DNA of 64,000 nucleotides from CBDATA01 sp965202845 (lineage in GTDB: Bacteria > Acidobacteriota > Vicinamibacteria > Marinacidobacterales > Marinacidobacteraceae): positions 372,001 through 436,000 of the forward strand of contig OZ241856.1 of NCBI GenBank assembly GCA_965202845.1, read 5' to 3'. The notes under the pieces were generated by a model. The model was not told the DNA's origin. It ran no database searches and worked only from the letters and a program-made list of their open reading frames with translations. Shown here piece after piece: positions 39,532 to 47,368 of this stretch. Numbering within the stretch: the stretch's first letter is position 1; each line of letters starts with the position of its first letter. Made by a program: the position numbers and the translations under genes.

Positions 39532-40316
39532 CGCTCCACCACCTCGATCTCGAAGAGCGTGGGCCATTTCTTGCCGGTCACGAAGAGCCGGCGCCGCTCC
39601 GCGTCCCAGGCGATCCCGTTCAGCACGTCGGTGTCGGCGCGCCGCCTCGCCGCCGGAAGCAACCCGGTCAGGTCGACGAAGCTGCGCACCCGCCCGGATT
39701 CCGGGTCGATCCGCGCGATCCGGTCCTCGGTCCAGATGTTGGCCCAGATCTCGCCCTCGATCCATTCGAGTTCGTTGAGGCCGGTGAGCGGCCTTCCGCC
39801 GTCGAGCACCGGCAGCGCACCCACCTCCCGATGGGTCTCCGGGTCCCGGAACCGCAGCACGTGGGTGCCGTCGCTCATCACCAGGCGCCGCCCGTCGAAG
39901 GTGAGGCCCCAGCCCTCGCCGGCGTAGCGGAACTCGCCGAGCAGCCGCAGCGAGTCGGCGTCATGGACGAATCCCACGCCGGCGGTCCAGGTGAGCATGT
40001 GGATGCGTCCGTCGGCGATGGCCGATCCCTCGCCGAAGTAGGTGGAGAGCAGCCGGTGCTGCGCCACCACCCGCCCGCTCTCGAGTTCGACGCGCCGGAG
40101 GGTGGATGCGCCGCGGAGTCCGGTGCTCTCGTAGAGAAAGCCGTCGTGGTGGAAGAGCCCCTGGGTGAAGGCGCCGCGGTCGTGCGGAAACTCGCGGACG
40201 ATCCGGTAGCCGTGCGTTGGCGTTGTTTCCGGAGTCGGTTCCGGCGCCGGCGGGGCGCTCACCGAGGCGCCGCACGCCAGGGCGAGCAGCAGGAGGGACC
40301 AGCGGCGCGCCTTCAT
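39528..40316 (-). CDS. Glutaminyl-peptide cyclotransferase, beta-propeller type (lipoprotein)
   Basis: 262 aa. A hydrophobic signal ends in LALAC (lipobox, Cys15), a linker rich in Pro/Thr/Glu follows, then the five-bladed propeller of plant/bacterial glutamine cyclotransferases (HDRGAFTQGLFHHDGFLYES, NELEWIEGEIWAN, VLNGIAWD). It converts N-terminal glutamine of exported proteins to pyroglutamate, outside the cytoplasm. ATG 40316 is chosen because it begins the signal; a longer frame to 40607 lies antisense to the peptidase gene. It diverges from that peptidase with 37 bp between. Confidence 0.85.
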   Translation of the reverse strand: MKARRWSLLLLALACGASVSAPPAPEPTPETTPTHGYRIVREFPHDRGAFTQGLFHHDGFLYESTGLRGASTLRRVELESGRVVAQHRLLSTYFGEGSAIADGRIHMLTWTAGVGFVHDADSLRLLGEFRYAGEGWGLTFDGRRLVMSDGTHVLRFRDPETHREVGALPVLDGGRPLTGLNELEWIEGEIWANIWTEDRIARIDPESGRVRSFVDLTGLLPAARRRADTDVLNGIAWDAERRRLFVTGKKWPTLFEIEVVER

Positions 40317-40340
40317 GCGGCGAATCTTCGCACGTTCCCC

Positions 40341-40346
40341 TATCCT
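40341..40346 (+). promoter_or_regulatory. TATCCT -10 box of the Xaa-Pro peptidase
   Basis: TATCCT ends 7 bp before the ATG at 40354 in the 37-bp divergent gap, giving a leaderless message. No ribosome-binding site is present. Confidence 0.5.
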
Positions 40347-40353
40347 TGCCCGG

Positions 40354-41685
40354 ATGTCACCGGGATCGCTCGCCTCCCGCTTCGCGGAGCACCTTCGAAT
40401 CCGGCGGGCCGGACTCGCCGAGGACCTGGAGGCCGTCGGGTTTGACGCGCTGCTTCTGGAGTCGGGGCGCCCGCGGCTCTTCTTCCGCGACGACCAGTCC
40501 CCGCCCTTCCGCACGAATCCGCACTTCCTCCATTTCTGCCCCCATCCCGGCCCGGACAACCTGCTGCTGCTCCCGAAGGACGGGCAGCCGATCCTGCTCG
40601 CCCTCATCGCCGACGACTACTGGCACGAACCGCCGACGCTGGGCGAGGACCTCTTCTGGGCTTCCGGGTTCCGCATCCGGCGCTCCGCCTCCCGCCGGGA
40701 GCAGGCGGCGGCGTTGCTCGCCGAAATGGGAAGCCGCCGGATCGCCGCGATCAGCGAAACGCCGCACCTGTCCCAGGCGCTCGGCATGGCTCACAACCCG
40801 CGCCCGCTCCTCAGCCGGCTGGAATGGCGCCGCGCGGTCAAGACTCCCTACGAGATCGACTGCATCTCCGAGGCGAACGGGGTCGCGGCGCGCGGGCACC
40901 GGATGGCGGAGGAAGCCTTTTACGCCGGCGGAAGCGAGGCCGCAATCCACCGGGCCTTTATGGCCGGAGTGGGTGGTTCGGAGGGCGAGCTTCCCTATCC
41001 CACCATCGTCGCGCTGAACGAAAAGGGCGCGATCCTCCACTACGAGGGCAAACGCTCGGACGTGGAGGGCGGGCGCAGTCTGCTGATCGACGCCGGGGTC
41101 GAAGTGCGGGGTTACGCCTCGGACATCACCCGGACCCGCGCCGGCAGGCGGGCGTCGGACGAATTCCGGGGTCTGCTGGCGGCGATGGAGGAGGCGCAGC
41201 TCGGCCTGGTGGACGAGGTTCGCGCCGGCCGGCCGTGGGCGGAGGTTCAGATGGCGGCGCACCACGCGCTCGCCGGCGCGCTCCGCGACCAAGGCGTTCT
41301 CCGCGTCGCGCCCGAAGCGGCGGTGGAGAGCGGCCTCAGTCGCGCCTTCTTCCCCCACGGCGTCGGCCACTTCCTGGGCCTCCAGGTGCACGATGTGGGC
41401 GGGCGTCTTCGGGACCCGGAGGGACGGGTCGCCCCGCCGCCGAAATCCCATGCGGCGCTTCGCACCACCCGGATCCTCGAAGCGGGCATGGTGGTGACCG
41501 TCGAACCGGGGGTCTACTTCATCGAGAGCCTGCTGCGGCCCCACCGGGAGGGGAAGGGCGCCTCGGCGGTGAACTGGTCGGCGGTGGACGCGCTCGCCCC
41601 GTATGGCGGGGTGCGGATCGAGGACAATGTGGTGGCGACCGGAGCGGCGCCGCGGAACCTGACCCGGGAGCATCTGCCTGACTAG
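40354..41685 (+). CDS. M24 family Xaa-Pro peptidase
   Basis: 443 aa, cytosolic. An N-terminal creatinase-like domain (residues 1-175) is followed by the pita-bread catalytic domain. Metal ligands are recognisable: Asp in LIDAGVEV, Asp in YASDITRT, His in FFPHGVGHFLGL, Glu in TVEPGVYF and Glu in GVRIEDN. This matches PepQ/PepP-type prolidases that cleave Xaa-Pro bonds, with dipeptidase activity likely. The start is fixed by the -10 box 7 bp upstream. Its stop lies inside the next gene's first codons, so the three genes to 44280 form an operon. Confidence 0.9.
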   Translation: MSPGSLASRFAEHLRIRRAGLAEDLEAVGFDALLLESGRPRLFFRDDQSPPFRTNPHFLHFCPHPGPDNLLLLPKDGQPILLALIADDYWHEPPTLGEDLFWASGFRIRRSASRREQAAALLAEMGSRRIAAISETPHLSQALGMAHNPRPLLSRLEWRRAVKTPYEIDCISEANGVAARGHRMAEEAFYAGGSEAAIHRAFMAGVGGSEGELPYPTIVALNEKGAILHYEGKRSDVEGGRSLLIDAGVEVRGYASDITRTRAGRRASDEFRGLLAAMEEAQLGLVDEVRAGRPWAEVQMAAHHALAGALRDQGVLRVAPEAAVESGLSRAFFPHGVGHFLGLQVHDVGGRLRDPEGRVAPPPKSHAALRTTRILEAGMVVTVEPGVYFIESLLRPHREGKGASAVNWSAVDALAPYGGVRIEDNVVATGAAPRNLTREHLPD

Positions 41686-42745
41686 ACGATTCGCTGTTTT
41701 TCTGCTCGCGGCGTCGGCTTGTCGCGCTGGCTGGCCGCCGCCCGAACAGGCGGACGCGGTTCGGGACGCGCTGTTCGCCGAAGTCCGCTCCCGGGCGCTC
41801 GCCGGGGAGCTGGTGCGCGGGGACGGGTTCGTCTATGCGGTGGACATCGGCGAACTCCTCAAGGTGGCGGCGCGTTATGGCGACCGCGGGATGGCGGATG
41901 CGCTCCGCGGGTTCGCGATGCGGAACCTCATCGTGGATGACCCGGAGGACCCCTTCACCCGCGGCTTCGTGATCTGGCGCCGGAGTCCGGAGGGCGAAGA
42001 TCCGGACGCTTCGGGCACCACCGAGGCGCTCCGCATCGCCCAGGGGTTCTGGGAAGTCTTCGAGGCGTTCGGCGACCCGGCGGACCGGGAGCGCGCCCTG
42101 CTGGCGCTGGACGGCTACGCGCGGCATGCGGCGCCGGCCCGGGGGACGGACTTGCTTTTGGTGCGGAACTACTTCAACTTCCGCAGCCGGGATTTCGCCA
42201 CCAACTCCTTCCTGGTGGACTACGCTCCCGACTTCGTGGCCCGGGTGGCGCGCGCCGAGGGGCGAGCGGACCTCGCCCGTCTGGCGGCGGAGAGCTACCG
42301 GGTGGTGCGGGCGGCGGCGTCCCCGGCCGGCCTCCTGTACGACGTCTTCCAGCCGGAGATGGCCACCCTCTACGACGATTCGCGGACGCTGTTGTTCTCG
42401 CCGAATGACATCGTGCAGACCTCGAACGCGGCGTCGGTGGCGCTCCACGCGATGGAGGGCGCCCCCGAAGTCGCGGGATCGGTGCTCGATTTTTGCGTCG
42501 CGCGGATGCCGGGGCTTCGCCTCGCCTACTACGGCCGCACCGGCGAGGAGGCGCGGAGCAAGCGCCCCGGCGTCGAAATCTGGGGCACGCTCGTCGAGAT
42601 GGCGGCGCGCCGGGGGGACCGCCGGGCGCTGGACGCCTTCCGCGGGTTCCTGGTCACGAACGCGGTGGCATCGCGCATCCCGGAGGACGCCTTCCTGTAT
42701 GTGGCGGCGCATCTCCTGCTCGGCTTGGACGCGCTCGGTTCGTGA
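41678..42745 (+). CDS. Predicted lipoprotein of unknown function (CTG start proposed)
   Basis: 355 aa from CTG 41678. Residues 1-15 read as a lipoprotein signal with a twin Arg, a hydrophobic core and Cys15 in AASAC. From the next standard start (GTG 41813) the signal and about 45 residues of well-formed coding sequence would be lost. The body is helical, with regularly spaced paired helices as in alpha/alpha-barrel proteins, and has NYFNFRSRDFATNSFLVDYAP. I do not recognise the family; an alpha/alpha-toroid glycosidase-like fold is a guess. It overlaps the peptidase stop and its own stop overlaps the GTG of the next gene. Confidence 0.6.
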   Translation: MTRRFAVFLLAASACRAGWPPPEQADAVRDALFAEVRSRALAGELVRGDGFVYAVDIGELLKVAARYGDRGMADALRGFAMRNLIVDDPEDPFTRGFVIWRRSPEGEDPDASGTTEALRIAQGFWEVFEAFGDPADRERALLALDGYARHAAPARGTDLLLVRNYFNFRSRDFATNSFLVDYAPDFVARVARAEGRADLARLAAESYRVVRAAASPAGLLYDVFQPEMATLYDDSRTLLFSPNDIVQTSNAASVALHAMEGAPEVAGSVLDFCVARMPGLRLAYYGRTGEEARSKRPGVEIWGTLVEMAARRGDRRALDAFRGFLVTNAVASRIPEDAFLYVAAHLLLGLDALGS

Positions 42746-44280
42746 GGCGCGCCGCGCTCGCGCTGGTCGCGCTGAACCTGGTCCTCGGAATCGCGGTTCG
42801 GTTCGAGCCGCCGTGGCTCGTTCCTTCGCTTTCGGCGAGTCCGGACCTGGCCGCGCTGGTTCTGCTGCTGCTGGCGGCGCCAGGGTTCTTCGGACGCTTG
42901 GGACGTCCGGGTCGTTTCCTGCTGGCCGGGGCGCTGTCCCTGCTGCTGGCCGCCCGGCTCGCCGAACGGATCGCGGTGGAGCTGCTCGGCCGGCCCCTGG
43001 ACCCGGTGGGCGACCTGCCGAACGTGGGGGCGGTGGCGTCGATGCTGGGCGCGGCCTTTCCGGCGCCGGTTCTGGTCCTCATGGTCGCCGGGTTCGGCGG
43101 GCTGGCGGCGGCGCTGCTTTTTCTCGGGGAACGGGCGATCCGGGCGTTGGTTCGCGCCGCCGGGGAGGCGTCGCCGCGTCTGCGGGTCGTCGGCGCGCTG
43201 CTCGCGCTGGCCGCTTTCCTGCCTCTCCTCGGCCCGCCGGGGGGCAGCGGGATGGCCGCCGTCGTCCGCATCGCGCTGGCGCCGCTCCGGGACCTTCCGG
43301 CGCCGCTGACCGATCCCGAGTTGCCCCCGGCGCCGGAGCTCGGCGGCGCCGACGTGTTGCTGGTGTTCGTCGAGTCCTACGGGGTTGTCGCCTGGGAGCG
43401 CGAGGAGCTCCGCTCCCGGCTGGCGCCGGCGGCGGAACGGCTGGCGGCGGACGCGACGGCAGGCGGCTTCGAGTTCCTGTCCGCGCAGATTCAGAGTCCC
43501 ACCTTCGGGGGCGGGTCGTGGCGGGCGCACGCCTCGCTGCTTTCCGGAGTCCGGGTGGATTCGGAGGCGCGCTACCGCTCGCTGGTGCGCTCGGACCGGG
43601 CGAGTCTGGCGCGGCGCTTCGCCGCCGCCGGGTATCGGACGGTGGCGTACGAACCGGGGATTTCCGGCGCCTGGCCGGAGGGGGAGTGGTATGGCTTCGA
43701 GCGGAGCTACGACCGTCCGGAGATCGGCTACCGGGGGCCGCGCATCGGCTGGTGGGAAGTCCCCGACCAGTACACCCTGTACGCGCTCCATCGGCAGGAA
43801 CTGGCGTCCGCGACCCGGCCGGTGTTCGCCAAGGTCTCGCTCATCACCAGCCACATTCCGTACTGGCCGATTCCGCGCTATGTGTTCCCCTGGGAGCGTT
43901 TCGACGAGGGAACCGCCTATGACGGCCCGATCCGGTCGGTCGCCCATGACGACTACCGGGACCTCGACGAGCTCGCGGACCGCTACGTGGCGAGCCTCGC
44001 CCACGAATTCCGCATCCTCGGCGGCTTCCTGCGCCAGTTCGTCCGGCGACGGACGTTCGTGCTGATCGTGGGCGATCACCAGCCGCCGCGCCTGTCGCTC
44101 CACGACAGCGATACCTGGGCGACCCCGATCCACCTCTTCTCCCAGGACCCGGCCCTGCTGGAACCGTTCCGGACGCTGGGATTCGAGCGCACCCTCATGC
44201 CGCTCGCCGGGACTTCGTGGCGGATGAGCGACCTGTCCCGCGACTGGTCCGCCCTCTTCCCACCCCGCCGGGAGCCGTAA
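42742..44280 (+). CDS. Membrane sulfatase/LTA synthase-like enzyme
   Basis: 512 aa. Four to five N-terminal membrane segments (to about residue 165) are followed by a periplasmic alkaline-phosphatase-superfamily domain. Recognisable are VLLVFVESYG (first metal ligand Glu), SPTFGGGSW (candidate nucleophile Thr), and LIVGDHQPP with the metal-binding Asp-His. The family transfers phosphoglycerol, phosphoethanolamine or sulfate groups on envelope glycans. The substrate here is unknown, but the operon with a lipoprotein suggests envelope modification. GTG 42742 overlaps the upstream TGA by 4 bp. Confidence 0.8.
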   Translation: MRRAALALVALNLVLGIAVRFEPPWLVPSLSASPDLAALVLLLLAAPGFFGRLGRPGRFLLAGALSLLLAARLAERIAVELLGRPLDPVGDLPNVGAVASMLGAAFPAPVLVLMVAGFGGLAAALLFLGERAIRALVRAAGEASPRLRVVGALLALAAFLPLLGPPGGSGMAAVVRIALAPLRDLPAPLTDPELPPAPELGGADVLLVFVESYGVVAWEREELRSRLAPAAERLAADATAGGFEFLSAQIQSPTFGGGSWRAHASLLSGVRVDSEARYRSLVRSDRASLARRFAAAGYRTVAYEPGISGAWPEGEWYGFERSYDRPEIGYRGPRIGWWEVPDQYTLYALHRQELASATRPVFAKVSLITSHIPYWPIPRYVFPWERFDEGTAYDGPIRSVAHDDYRDLDELADRYVASLAHEFRILGGFLRQFVRRRTFVLIVGDHQPPRLSLHDSDTWATPIHLFSQDPALLEPFRTLGFERTLMPLAGTSWRMSDLSRDWSALFPPRREP

Positions 44281-44287
44281 AACCCTC

Positions 44288-44654
44288 CTACTCCTTCATG
44301 TGTCCGTGCATCGGCTCCTCGCTGTGGCATCGGAAACACAGCACCTTCAGGTTCGTCGGAGAGTTGTTTGTCTTGACACCGTCAATGTGATGGACATGAA
44401 GCAGGTTGGGGGTCTGGCGAAAATCGGCTCCGCATTTTTCGCACCGGTAGTGAGCTCTTCGCCGATACCGATCGGAAATTTTGTCCCAGTCATCAGGATA
44501 TCCATCGAACGCTCCTGCCCGGCGCATCGGCTTCGGATCGAAATGCGTCCGATATTTCTTGAAGAAATCGTCCAACTGAAAAGTCTGAGCTGCTTTCCTT
44601 CTCGTTGCCTTACTCAAGTTGCTGTTATTGTAGTTCAGTTCTGTCAAACAGAAT
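44288..44654 (-). pseudogene. HNH endonuclease, C-terminal fragment cut by ISL3
   Basis: About 120 codons remain from the ISL3 boundary to a stop. The HNH/treble-clef zinc finger is complete: CEKCG, then HVHHIDG, then a Asn-containing loop and VLCFRCH (C-x2-C pairs plus HH and H). It is preceded by a basic helix. No start codon is left; the N-terminus has been lost. Its GC content is much lower than that of its neighbours and matches the ZorA-like gene on the far side of the IS, in the same direction. The two may be parts of one acquired module. Confidence 0.7.
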
Positions 44655-44661
44655 GGCTCTT

Positions 44662-45903
44662 TCAAATACCGAGTGGGTACGCGACATGAGGGTTGAGCTT
44701 GGAGAAGTCCAGTTTTCCGGCGATGAGGAAGAACACGGTGCGGATGGTCTGGAAGGTTCCGTAGCCTCTGGCTTTCCGCTTGGCCGCCTGAAACAGGCCG
44801 TTGAGCGCCTCGATGAAGCCGTTGGTCTGGCGGGTTCGGGCCCACGCGACGATGCCCTCGAGATGTTTGCGGATCATCCGCGCGACGGCTTTCATGGGTT
44901 CGACCTTGGAGCGGTTCACGTTGGCGCACCACTGCCGGAGCATGGCTCTGACGACGTTGACCTGCTTGCGGTTGAGGATGTTCCGGAGTTGCTCGCGGTA
45001 CATCCAGGCTCGGGCGGTGCGCTTTCCGGGGGCCTGCGCGATGAGAGCGTTGAGTTGGGCGCGCTGTTCGGGGCCGAGTCGTTCGGGATTTTTGAGGAGC
45101 GCCCAGCGCATGCCCTTGAGTTGGGGGTTGGCGCGCTGCTCGATGCGCCGGGTCTGGTCGAGGGCCTTGGATGCGTGAGCGATGACGTGGAATTTGTCGA
45201 AGGTGATCTGGGCGTTGGGGAGATGCTCTGCGACGCCCTTCATGTAGGCGGGGGACATGTCGATGGAGGCGACTTCGACGGCTTCGGGGTCTCCGCCGTG
45301 GGCTTCGAGGCTTCGGGCGAATCGGTCGACGGAGTCGGCGGCGCGGCCTTCTCCGACGAAGATGACCCGGCGTTTTCGGGCGTCTGCGACGACGGTGACG
45401 TAGTTGTGGCCGCGCGCGCGGGAGGTTTCGTCGATGGCGACGGCGCGGACGTCGGCTTGGTCGTCGGTTTCGGTGGCGAGTTCCACATAGCGGTTGGAGA
45501 TGGCCTGGGTTTGGTGCTGGGAGAGTCCGGCGAGCCGTGCGACGGCGGCGAAGGTCATGTCCTGGCACATGGCGAGAATCAAGGCTTCGAAGAGGAGGGA
45601 GAACCCGGAGAGCTTGCCGGCCCAGGGCGGCGAGACCAGCGCGACCTTGCCGTTGGGGAGGCGCACCCGGGGGACGCGCGCCACCAGTTCGCACTCGAAT
45701 TGGAAGAAGTTGAGGTGGCGGAAGCGCTTGGTCTTGGTGTCGTGGACCGGATGGAGGCCGTCGTGGTTCTGGTGGGCGAAGCGGGCGCCCCTGCGGAAAT
45801 CGACGCGGATGCTCAGCTTTCCTTGGTCCTTGTCGAATTCCACGTTCTCGACGAACCAGGGGTCCGGGATGCCGAGGGCTTGGGCGAAAAGCTCGTGTAG
45901 CAC
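44662..45903 (-). CDS. ISL3-family transposase
   Basis: 413 aa, full length, no frameshift. DDE features include Asp in AVAIDETSRARGHNY (about residue 193), Asp in VASIDMSPAYMKG (about 241) and Glu in TNGFIEALNG (about 368). The N-terminal region where ISL3 transposases bear a CxxC zinc finger reads RFAHQNHDGLHPVHD, so the usual cysteines are absent. GTG 45903 is the start. Its last codon and stop lie within the left inverted repeat. Confidence 0.9.
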   Translation of the reverse strand: MLHELFAQALGIPDPWFVENVEFDKDQGKLSIRVDFRRGARFAHQNHDGLHPVHDTKTKRFRHLNFFQFECELVARVPRVRLPNGKVALVSPPWAGKLSGFSLLFEALILAMCQDMTFAAVARLAGLSQHQTQAISNRYVELATETDDQADVRAVAIDETSRARGHNYVTVVADARKRRVIFVGEGRAADSVDRFARSLEAHGGDPEAVEVASIDMSPAYMKGVAEHLPNAQITFDKFHVIAHASKALDQTRRIEQRANPQLKGMRWALLKNPERLGPEQRAQLNALIAQAPGKRTARAWMYREQLRNILNRKQVNVVRAMLRQWCANVNRSKVEPMKAVARMIRKHLEGIVAWARTRQTNGFIEALNGLFQAAKRKARGYGTFQTIRTVFFLIAGKLDFSKLNPHVAYPLGI

Positions 45904-45923
45904 TGGATGCGCTCCTTTTTTTC

Positions 45924-46004
45924 AGGGTCGAAAGCGGGAAAAGTGTTCCATTGGTGTGTGGCGACGCTGGCTGGGGACGGTTGCGGCTTCCCGCTTTCGA
46001 CCCT
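45924..46004. repeat. Perfect 17-bp inverted repeat upstream of the ISL3 transposase
   Basis: AGGGTCGAAAGCGGGAA (45924-45940) and its exact reverse complement (45988-46004) flank a 47-bp spacer. It begins 21 bp before the transposase GTG. It may be a subterminal transposase-binding pair, an operator or the stem protecting the IS from read-through. Confidence 0.8.
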
Positions 46005-46017
46005 TTTTCGAGCGTGC

Positions 46018-46088
46018 CCGCCGGATTCCGTGAGTCAAGGGTTCGCTACGCCGTGCAAGCCCGCCCTTGACACCCGGAATCCCGGCGG
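46018..46088. repeat. Long imperfect hairpin near the ISL3 right end
   Basis: Arms of about 24 bp (46018-46041 and 46064-46088) share CCGCCGG, ATTCCG and GTCAAGGG with two single-base bulges. It could act as a terminator shielding the transposase from the upstream gene. Confidence 0.6.
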
Positions 46089-46111
46089 TCTCCATTCTAC
46101 CCACTCAAATC

Positions 46112-47320
46112 TCAATTGAGGCCCAATTTTTCTGCGGTTTCCTGATGTTTTTCCAAAGCTTGATGGATGCCGCTTTCCATTTCTGAAAGCATTTTATCGG
46201 TGGCAGCCTTCACGCTGTCCTGAACCTGCTGAATGTCACTCTGAATGGATTTGCTGGTGCTTGCCAGTTGTACTACATTCTCCTTGGTGGCTTCTTGCAG
46301 TGAAGCAAAATGCGACATCGTTTCCACAACGTTTTCCCGCAACTGGGCGAAAGCGGCAAGTTGAGATTCCAATTCGCCAAACTGGTGTTGGGCCTTCGTT
46401 GTAATAGCCGAAAGTGATTCCATCCGCTCCGGGATTGTTGCGCAATTCTTGGCGATTTGCTCGACGGACGCCTCAATCGTGGTAATCTTTCTCACGGAAT
46501 GTTCATACAATTCGTGCAATTCTTCAATTTGAGCACGATAGCGTTTTTGCCATTCCAGCACTTTTTGGACGGATTCGTCCAGCTTCTTGAAATTGTCGCC
46601 GAACTGTTCCGTCAGGTTCTGATTGAATTCGACGATGACTTTCTTCAGTGCCTGGATGACCTGTTCGGTTGCGGACTTGGCGAGCATGTTCGCAAATGAA
46701 TGCAATTGTTCCCACAACTTGGTTTCAAATTGTTCGCGGAAAGCAACGTCTTGCTGTCTACGGTCTCCAAGTTCCTTGCGGATCAATTGAAACTGCCCGG
46801 CGAGACTGGATTCACTGGATTCCTCCGATCCAGCGATGGCGTCGCGCACGGATTGGAGGAGTTCGCGCTGTTTTTCGAGGATTGCTGCGAAATCTTCAGG
46901 GCCAATCGGTTTGTCTGGAGATTCAATTTTGTGTATGCGATACCGGAAACGAAGGCTGGCGAATATGCCTGCGCAACTGCTCAGAAACGCCAGCCTCAAC
47001 CCACCCAAAAGATTCGAAATGCTCTCTGTGAAAGTCTCCGGGTCAGGATCGAAGGCCAACAGCCCGATGGAAACTCCTATGAATGTTCCGAGAATTCCAA
47101 GGGAGGTCAGGAACGTCGGCGCATTCGAAGTCAGGTACGGATAGAGCTCGGAGCGATGCCACCGAAGAAAATAAAAGTAGAAAAGGACGACAAAAACGAT
47201 GAAAACCGCAGTGATCGCCGACGTCCAAGGGGAACTGGCGACCGAATTTATGAATGTGATCCAAAAATTTGTAGGGGGGGGGGGGTAAGCGGTGGCATCA
47301 GGGGCGGGCGAGTCTATCAC
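46112..47320 (-). CDS. ZorA/MotA/ExbB-like proton-channel protein with long coiled-coil tail
   Basis: 402 aa from GTG 47320. Membrane segments lie at about residues 33-52, 70-90 (FLTSLGILGTFIGVSIGLL) and 104-123 (LLGGLRLAFLSSCAGIF), the MotA/TolQ/ExbB pattern. Residues 130-402 are a polar helical tail, as in ZorA of Zorya anti-phage systems. No ZorB/OmpA-type partner is next to it. A C12 tract encodes prolines at residues 13-16. The better-placed start, ATG 47298 behind a TAGACT box, is out of frame at 12 C and in frame at 13. GC content is far below the neighbours, indicating transfer. The last codons may be supplied by the ISL3 end, so the protein may be truncated. Confidence 0.7.
   Translation of the reverse strand: MIDSPAPDATAYPPPPTNFWITFINSVASSPWTSAITAVFIVFVVLFYFYFLRWHRSELYPYLTSNAPTFLTSLGILGTFIGVSIGLLAFDPDPETFTESISNLLGGLRLAFLSSCAGIFASLRFRYRIHKIESPDKPIGPEDFAAILEKQRELLQSVRDAIAGSEESSESSLAGQFQLIRKELGDRRQQDVAFREQFETKLWEQLHSFANMLAKSATEQVIQALKKVIVEFNQNLTEQFGDNFKKLDESVQKVLEWQKRYRAQIEELHELYEHSVRKITTIEASVEQIAKNCATIPERMESLSAITTKAQHQFGELESQLAAFAQLRENVVETMSHFASLQEATKENVVQLASTSKSIQSDIQQVQDSVKAATDKMLSEMESGIHQALEKHQETAEKLGLN
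47274..47285 (-). repeat. Homopolymer tract, 12 C in the sense of the ZorA-like gene
   Basis: Twelve G on the plus strand, within the first codons of the ZorA-like gene. Frame from ATG 47298 ends after 16 codons at this length and continues through the whole gene at 13. Candidate ON/OFF switch; exact length may vary between reads. Confidence 0.75.
47311..47316 (-). promoter_or_regulatory. TAGACT -10 box of the ZorA-like gene
   Basis: On the minus strand TAGACT ends 12 bp before ATG 47298. GTG 47320 overlaps this box and so would not be in a transcript made from it. Confidence 0.4.
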
Positions 47321-47353
47321 GTGGGCCGGTCCCGGGGGATTTGGCGGTGGCGG

Positions 47354-47359
47354 TAGAGT
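47354..47359 (+). promoter_or_regulatory. TAGAGT -10 box of the TonB-dependent receptor
   Basis: TAGAGT ends 9 bp before the ATG at 47369; the message would have almost no leader. Confidence 0.45.
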
Positions 47360-47368
47360 CCCGAAGCC

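Larger units (their letters stand above)
44655..46122 (-). mobile_element. ISL3-family insertion sequence, about 1.47 kb
   Basis: The left end reads inward GGCTCTTTCAAATACC then GAGTGGGTA. The right end read inward from 46122 is GCCTCAATTGAGATTT then GAGTGGGTA, the shared 9-mer lying 16 bp in from each end. Left end resembles the GGCTCTT termini of ISL3 elements. No 8-bp target duplication is visible, so adjacent deletion is likely. The right boundary is less certain than the left. If it is right, the stop of the ZorA-like gene lies inside the IS. Confidence 0.65.

Noticed and set aside
44288..47368. Complete Zorya system
   Set aside because: No ZorB or helicase gene is present and the HNH gene is only a fragment; at most a remnant.
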